Shown here: in pieces, positions 59,384 through 64,000 of the stretch | Numbering within the stretch: the first letter of the stretch is position 1 | Layout: each line of letters starts with the position of its first letter | NCBI GenBank assembly: GCA_019449655.1 | Contig: JAHQXD010000002.1 | Location: 64,106 to 128,105 of the forward strand | Direction of reading: 5' to 3' | Length of the DNA: 64,000 bases | Source: Ferrigenium straubiae | GTDB lineage: Bacteria > Pseudomonadota > Gammaproteobacteria > Burkholderiales > Gallionellaceae | Translations under genes and position numbers: made by a program | Notes under the pieces: model-generated | What the model was told of the DNA's origin: nothing | The model's database searches: none | The model's input: the letters and a program-made list of their open reading frames with translations, nothing else

Positions 59384-60310
59384 ATGCCTCAGCAGCTAGA
59401 AAAACTTGCGATCCTGTTTGCCGATATCTGCGGCAGTACCGCGCTCTACGATAATCTTGGGGACAGTCTGGCGCGCCGCCTGATTGCGCAGTGCATTGCG
59501 ACGATGGATGGCGAAATTTCAGCCCATCACGGCACGCTGATCAAGACCATCGGGGATGAAGTCATGTGCTCCTTCCCCAGCGCCGAAGCCGCCATGCATG
59601 CCGCCTGCGCAATGCAGCGCGCGGTGAAAAACGGTAAGTATGAAGGCGGCCATGCGATGCATATCCGCGTCGGCTTCAACTATGGCGAGGCAATCCGCGA
59701 GGCAGGCGATGTGTTCGGCGATACCGTCAACGTCGCCGCGCGCGTTGCCGCGATCACCCGCGCCGACCAGATCATGACGACCCAGGCCGTGGTCAATGCG
59801 CTGCCGCCCGATCTGCGCGAGAAGACGCGCCAGATCATGCGCGCCGAATTCAAGGGCAAGCAGGAGCACTTCGATATTTCCATCGTGATCTGGGAGATGG
59901 ACGACATGCTGAGCACCCGCATCGGCACTCCCGTATTCCGCAAGTCACCGGAAAATATCGATGAGATAACCCTGCGCTACCGCGACCAGTCGCTCAAGGT
60001 CAACAAGGAGCGGCGCAGCGTGGTGCTGGGGCGCGGGGACGTCTGCGATCTTGTGGTGGAGAGCAGTTTCGCGTCGCGCCAGCACATCCGCATCGAATTG
60101 CGCTTCGGCAAATTTGTCGTGGTGGACCAGAGCACCAACGGCACCTATGTCCGCTTCGGCGACGGAAACGTGGTACGCCTCGCACGCGAGGAAATGATTC
60201 TGCAGGGATCAGGCTCCATCAGCCTCGGGCAGGCTTACACGGAGCATCCAGCCGAACTGGTCGAGTTTGCCGTGACTTCCAGCCACGCGCAGCGCCCGCC
60301 GGCGGAATAG
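59384..60310 (+). CDS. Class III adenylate/guanylate cyclase with FHA domain
   Basis: A 308-residue soluble protein. The catalytic domain (about 5-180) has the metal-binding Asp14 in LFADICGSTALYD and Asp58 in KTIGDEVMCSF, and DTVNVAARVAA for the transition state. The C-terminal FHA domain (about 210-290) has VVLGRGDVCDLVV, SFASRQHIRI and DQSTNGTYVRF, the phospho-threonine-binding residues. It should make cAMP and be recruited or controlled by a Ser/Thr phosphoprotein. No kinase gene is close by. Confidence 0.93.
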   Translation: MPQQLEKLAILFADICGSTALYDNLGDSLARRLIAQCIATMDGEISAHHGTLIKTIGDEVMCSFPSAEAAMHAACAMQRAVKNGKYEGGHAMHIRVGFNYGEAIREAGDVFGDTVNVAARVAAITRADQIMTTQAVVNALPPDLREKTRQIMRAEFKGKQEHFDISIVIWEMDDMLSTRIGTPVFRKSPENIDEITLRYRDQSLKVNKERRSVVLGRGDVCDLVVESSFASRQHIRIELRFGKFVVVDQSTNGTYVRFGDGNVVRLAREEMILQGSGSISLGQAYTEHPAELVEFAVTSSHAQRPPAE

Positions 60311-60332
60311 GGGCGCAGGTCTTACGGGCCTG

Positions 60333-61955
60333 TCACCCGGGAAGGGCGTCCAGCGCAAGCTGCAATTGTTCGCACCATTTTTCCTGGGGTTCGAGTTTTG
60401 CAACCTGCTTCAGGCATTCGGCTGCTATCTGCATCAGGTCGCTGTTCCTGCCGTTTTGCCGCATGGACATCACGGCCATGTTGGCCAGATTGATCATGAC
60501 CCGCTTGTTGTTCGGCAGCATGGCGTGTGCGTCGTTGAGCAGGCGGATCGCTTCATCCAGCTTGCCTTCCTTGGCCAGAACGACACCGCGGTCGTTGATC
60601 GCAATGACCTCCTGGCAGGATTTTTTGACCAGCTCCTCGCCTTGGTCAGACATGCCGGCCTGGCTGTATAGATCGCTGACCTGCGCGAGCAGCTCGGTGT
60701 TCTCGTGGTTATTCTTGACGATGGATTGCGCTATATCTTCGGCAGCTTCCTTGTTTCCGGTTGCCAGGAATAGCTGGGCGGCCTCAAGCATGATGCCGGT
60801 GGTGAGATGGCCATCATCCGCTTTGGCCAGTTCGGCAACTTCCCTGGATATCCTTCCCGCGCTCGCCAGATCGCCGGACTTGCTGTAGACCATCCCCTCC
60901 ACTACCTTGGCGTGCAGGTTGGTCTCGGCGCTGTTGAATTCCTTGTTGATTTCCTTCAGGATCTGCAGCGCCTCGGCGGGGTCGTCGTTTTCCGAGCGTA
61001 TCTTGGCCAGACCCAAATAGGCAACGGGGGTCTTGTGGATGGAAAATTCGCCCAGCTTGATGGTTTTCCGGAAAGCCGTTTCGGCCGTTTCCAGGTCGCC
61101 GCGCTTCTGTGCCAGCTCGCCGAGGCTCCTCTGGCGCACGACTGAATTCGGCGACAGCTCGGTGCAGCGCGCCAGCGCGCGCTGCGCCTCTTCCAGCTCA
61201 CCGGCCTTTTCGTGGCTCTTGGCCAGCCAGTCGTGCGCCTCGAGGTAGGCCGGGTTGGCATTGATGACCTCGCGGAATAATTGCTGCGCCCGCGCCAGAT
61301 CGCCATTGTAGAAGTAAGCCTTGCCCAGGCCGGTCCTGGCCCAGGGGATGTCGCGCTTGGCCAGGATCTGCTCGAATTCCTGCCGGGCACGCCCATACCT
61401 GCCCATGGTCAGCAGCGTGCCGGTCTTGATGCGCTGCAATTCCGTGGTATTGGTCTTGCTCGAGGCAAGCGCCTTGTCGCAAAGGGCGACGGTCCGATCA
61501 TAATCCTTGTCGCGCACCGCCTTTTCGATATCGATGAGCATTGCTTTGCGGGTGAGCACTTTTTCCAGCCGGCTCTTCATCGTGGCCTCGTTGACCGGCT
61601 TGATGATGTAATCGTCCGGCATATATTCGGCAGCGCCAAAAACCAGGTCGGCGGTTTTTTCGGCGGTGATGATGATCCAGGCCGTCGCGAGCCCGATCAG
61701 GTCGCGATGTTTTGCCTCTTCGAGGACATGCTGGCCGGTTTTTCCGCCGCCCAGGTTGTAGTCGCACAGCACGACGTCGTACTTGTTCTTCTCCAGGAAG
61801 GCGATGGCCTCCTTGCCGTTGGTGACCGTGTCGATATTCCTGCTGCCGAATATTTTGAGCATTTCGCGCAGCAGCGCACGCATGCCCTGGAAGTCGTCGA
61901 TGACCAGGAAGGATTTTCCGGCAAACAGGGCAGTGGTATCTTGGGGGATGTACAT
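60333..61955 (-). CDS. Response regulator with TPR output
   Basis: A 540-residue protein. The receiver domain (about 13-135) has Asp20-Asp21, phosphoacceptor Asp65 (VVLCDYNLGG) and Lys119 (DYIIKPV). The rest is made of about ten TPR-like helical repeats (for example ARTGLGKAYFYNGDLARAQQ, AHDWLAKSHEKAGELEEAQR). There is no DNA-binding or enzyme domain, so output is through protein binding. The kinase gene lies 16 bp upstream. Start MYIPQDTTALF is chosen over a longer frame. Confidence 0.92.
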   Translation of the reverse strand: MYIPQDTTALFAGKSFLVIDDFQGMRALLREMLKIFGSRNIDTVTNGKEAIAFLEKNKYDVVLCDYNLGGGKTGQHVLEEAKHRDLIGLATAWIIITAEKTADLVFGAAEYMPDDYIIKPVNEATMKSRLEKVLTRKAMLIDIEKAVRDKDYDRTVALCDKALASSKTNTTELQRIKTGTLLTMGRYGRARQEFEQILAKRDIPWARTGLGKAYFYNGDLARAQQLFREVINANPAYLEAHDWLAKSHEKAGELEEAQRALARCTELSPNSVVRQRSLGELAQKRGDLETAETAFRKTIKLGEFSIHKTPVAYLGLAKIRSENDDPAEALQILKEINKEFNSAETNLHAKVVEGMVYSKSGDLASAGRISREVAELAKADDGHLTTGIMLEAAQLFLATGNKEAAEDIAQSIVKNNHENTELLAQVSDLYSQAGMSDQGEELVKKSCQEVIAINDRGVVLAKEGKLDEAIRLLNDAHAMLPNNKRVMINLANMAVMSMRQNGRNSDLMQIAAECLKQVAKLEPQEKWCEQLQLALDALPG

Positions 61956-61971
61956 AAGTTCGCCTTGTCGC

Positions 61972-62658
61972 TCAGGGCAGGCGCAGGATAAAACAGCTTC
62001 CGCCGAGTTTCCCGCCGTTTTCCAGGAAGACGCCGCCAATCTTGCCGCGGTTTTTGTGGAGTCTGGCCACCATGGACGAGAAATACAAGCCGAGCCCCGT
62101 GCTGCCGGAGGCGAAATTTACTCCCCTGCCGACTGCATCGCCGGCCTCGAGGATGCTTTTCGGGTAACCGCTGCCGTTATCTTCGACGCGCATCACCAGT
62201 TCGCCATCCTCATCCTTCACGGAAAGTCTCAGCTTGTCCCTGGTGTAGTGCGTCGCATTGTTCAAGGCATGGGAGACCACCCCCGAAATCAGTTCATAAT
62301 CGAAATACCAGTCCAGCCCTTTGTCGCAATCCACCTCAAGGGTGATGCCGGAATAATCCAGCAGGGTTTTGTTTTGTTCGACAATTTCCCGGACAAAATC
62401 ATCGATGGAGTTTTCCGCCAGGTCGAAGGGATAGAACTGGTTGCCGATTTTGTAAATTGCCAGCATCTGGATCAAATTGTCATTGACCCGCTTGACTTCA
62501 TAGAGCATCGGCGCCGCCTTTTCCTTGGCACCCGGCCCGAGTTCAGTGAGGCTGGTTTCCAGAAAATTGACCAGCACGCCGATGGAGTTTTTCATGTCGT
62601 GCACTGCCGACGCGAGAAAGGCCGATATGTCGGGAGAGGCTTCCTTGGTTTGATCCAT
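61972..62658 (-). CDS. Soluble histidine kinase without sensor domain
   Basis: A 228-residue kinase. The phosphorylatable His20 is in SAVHDMKNSIG, almost at the N-terminus; the ATPase domain has NNATHYTRDKLRL, EDNGSGYPKS and GSTGLGLYFSSM. No sensor, PAS or membrane part is present, so the signal must come from a partner. Adjacent to and co-transcribed with the response regulator-TPR gene. The start MDQTKEASPD was chosen because upstream codons lack family features. Confidence 0.9.
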   Translation of the reverse strand: MDQTKEASPDISAFLASAVHDMKNSIGVLVNFLETSLTELGPGAKEKAAPMLYEVKRVNDNLIQMLAIYKIGNQFYPFDLAENSIDDFVREIVEQNKTLLDYSGITLEVDCDKGLDWYFDYELISGVVSHALNNATHYTRDKLRLSVKDEDGELVMRVEDNGSGYPKSILEAGDAVGRGVNFASGSTGLGLYFSSMVARLHKNRGKIGGVFLENGGKLGGSCFILRLP

Positions 62659-62875
62659 GATATGAATATCCGTGTTGTTTATTGTTTGGCCAAGCGTCGG
62701 GTAGCGAATTGAACGGCTCGATGCCGTCCTGTGCATCGCCCTCGGCGTTGCGTGGCGGCAAGGGGATCGGCGATCGGCACCGGGCGGCAGGTTCAAAATC
62801 AGCCGGCAGTATAGCGTGAAGGGGGCGCTGGTTAAACCCGTTTGCGCCGGTCAGGAACAATCCCGCGCAGTTGGC

Positions 62876-63694
62876 TCATTTGGCGGGTTTTTTGCGGTAA
62901 TCGCCCGAGCTGGCGTTCATCGCATCGATGGCCTCTTTCAGCGTCATCGCGGCGGCCTTGGGATCGCTGCTGCCGACAGCCATTTCGCCGCCGACGGAGG
63001 ACAGGGGTGTGCTTGCGCCGGTTTGCCGGGCAGGCGCAGCAGTGGGGCGCTGCTGCGCCTGCCCCTTTTTAAGCTCTTCGATTTTTGCCTGCAATTCGGC
63101 GTTCTCTTTCCTGAGTGCCTCGATTTCGTTTGGGGGGGGCTGAGGCGCGGCCGCAGGCTGGGCGGCGCTGGGAGTGGCGTCGTCGGGAGTGGCGTCGTCG
63201 GGAGTGGCGGCGTCGGGAGGGGCGGCGTCGGGAGGGGCGGCAACATCATGGGGGGCCGATTGTTTCTGGGGCGGCTGCTCGGCACTTGGCCAAAGGGCAA
63301 TCCCGATGCCAATCAGCAATAAAACCACTGCGGCAACCACGCCGCCGATGATCAGCCGTTTCCTGGAGCGCGCCGGTTCCCCTTCGTGGAATTCGTCTTC
63401 CGGCGCCTCGGGTTCTACCTCTGCGCGGAAGGTCGGAGTCCTTTTGAAATGCCTGGTCAAGCCGCCGAGCAACAATTTCATGCGCTCGACCGGACCCGGT
63501 TTGGCGGATGTTTCCGGGCTGGTTTCATCGGCGCCGGATAATTCGTGCCCGGCTGGTTCCGGGTTCTGTCCGGCACTGCCCTGTTCCGCCGCAACGAAAT
63601 CGAGCGATTCCCGCGGCTTTGCGTTCACGGCAAGATTGCCCTGCGCCGTCTCTTCACCGGCGCCGGTCTTTTTCTTCCAGAACTTCAGGTTCAT
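62876..63694 (-). CDS. Hypothetical membrane protein, coiled coil and Pro/Asp-rich linker
   Basis: A 272-residue protein. N-terminal 120 residues are hydrophilic (MNLKFWKKKTGAGEET ...), a single membrane segment follows (IIGGVVAAVVLLLIGIGIALW), then a Pro-Ala-Asp linker built from five DNA repeats of 15 bp, a short coiled coil (NEIEALRKENAELQAKIEEL) and a C-terminal MTLKEAIDAMNASSGDYRKK. A bitopic inner-membrane protein with a periplasmic coiled coil is likely. Not recognised as a family. It precedes the kinase gene by 217 bp. Confidence 0.8.
   Translation of the reverse strand: MNLKFWKKKTGAGEETAQGNLAVNAKPRESLDFVAAEQGSAGQNPEPAGHELSGADETSPETSAKPGPVERMKLLLGGLTRHFKRTPTFRAEVEPEAPEDEFHEGEPARSRKRLIIGGVVAAVVLLLIGIGIALWPSAEQPPQKQSAPHDVAAPPDAAPPDAATPDDATPDDATPSAAQPAAAPQPPPNEIEALRKENAELQAKIEELKKGQAQQRPTAAPARQTGASTPLSSVGGEMAVGSSDPKAAAMTLKEAIDAMNASSGDYRKKPAK
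63170..63244. repeat. 15-bp tandem repeat, five copies
   Basis: Unit GGGAGTGGCGTCGTC (plus strand) in five tandem copies, the last three with G substitutions. It encodes the PDDAT/PDAAP linker of the membrane protein on the minus strand. The period is a multiple of three, so copy-number changes would alter linker length without frameshift. Confidence 0.9.
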
Positions 63695-63847
63695 AGGGTC
63701 TCCATCGTCACGCGTTGCCACCCGCCCGGTCTGTGGCCGGAACGCGGTAGCGCAGCATATTGCGCCGGTTGCCCGGCGTCAAACCGGCACAGGCGGGCCT
63801 CGGCAGGGGGGGCGCAAAATGGGGTTTCGGGTCGGCCTTGCACAAGA

Positions 63848-64000
63848 CTAGCGGATGATCCGTTTGACTTCCGGTATCTTGCGCAGGCTGCGCATGATGT
63901 TGGCGAGGTGCAGGCGGTTGTTCACTTCCAGCGTGAAGTGCAGCGCGGTGTATTCGCCCTCGTTGGTGAAGCTGACATTCTCGATGTTGGATTCCGCATC
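63848..64000 (-). CDS. spoT: RelA/SpoT family (p)ppGpp synthetase/hydrolase, C-terminal end
   Basis: The last 50 codons of a gene that continues beyond the window. The visible protein, ESNIENVSFTNEGEYTALHF ... RLHLANIMRSLRKIPEVKRI then IR and stop, is the end of the ACT domain of long RelA/SpoT proteins. Betaproteobacteria usually have a bifunctional SpoT and a RelA; IPEVKRI-type endings fit both. It makes or breaks down ppGpp in the stringent response. Confidence 0.85.
   Translation of the reverse strand, partial: DAESNIENVSFTNEGEYTALHFTLEVNNRLHLANIMRSLRKIPEVKRIIR

Noticed and set aside
63170..63244. CRISPR array
   Set aside because: Fifteen-base units are directly adjacent with no spacers and are translated in frame.

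Overview
The window looks like chromosome of a GC-rich betaproteobacterium, most likely an autotroph of the Nitrosomonadales/Gallionellaceae type. That is inferred from gene order (LysM-dprA-smg-topA diverging from def-fmt-rsmB-DUF4390-ntrY-ntrX, then tkt-gap-pgk-pyk-fba, and a porin-sbp-cysTWA-cysB sulfate locus), not from a database comparison. It is mostly core genome, with a short accessory segment near 41.8-45.4 kb and scattered palindromic repeats.

Layout. 1-1484: 3' part of a radical SAM/SPASM enzyme plus a membrane-anchored c-type cytochrome. 1503-2545: AT-richer acetyltransferase and a decayed REP-associated transposase between inverted REP copies. 2538-7775 (minus): topA, smg, dprA, LysM protein. 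7878-13949 (plus): def, fmt, rsmB, DUF4390, NtrY-like kinase and an unusually short NtrX-like regulator. 14038-20979: Calvin-cycle/glycolysis cluster. 21037-27008 (minus): sulfate uptake genes in two transcription units, each with the same ATAAC-N13-GTTAT inverted repeat upstream, the likely CysB box. 27230-31034: potABCD polyamine uptake. 31183-39575: second Hsp70, Lon-like protease, DnaJ with an apparent AUU start, and a P2-type cation ATPase; then a ferritin-like protein.

40306-45411 is the accessory hot spot. The 3' 180 bp of ettA are repeated after a DUF433/DUF5615 toxin-antitoxin pair, and the repeat is followed by a second (VapBC-type) pair with a matching promoter. Next comes an AT-rich two-gene cassette of unknown function bounded by 22-bp inverted repeats. 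45472-58000 is housekeeping and miscellaneous: rsgA, marC, a frameshifted higA, a diguanylate cyclase, KTSC, a flavoprotein, a beta-barrel protein, mnmC, pepD, a PsiF-like protein, a ferritin-like protein, rsuA, ychJ and yaeQ. 58084-59180 is an EamA permease behind a 29-codon, possibly leaderless, leader peptide and a textbook attenuator. 59384-64000 holds an adenylate cyclase-FHA protein, a response regulator-TPR/histidine kinase pair, a membrane coiled-coil protein with a 15-bp tandem repeat, and the 3' end of a relA/spoT gene.

The observations most worth follow-up are the ettA-3'-end toxin-antitoxin array, the inverted-repeat-bounded two-gene cassette, the EamA attenuator, the AUU-started dnaJ, and the CysB-box link between a porin and sulfate uptake. 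No rRNA, tRNA, CRISPR array or phage was recognised.
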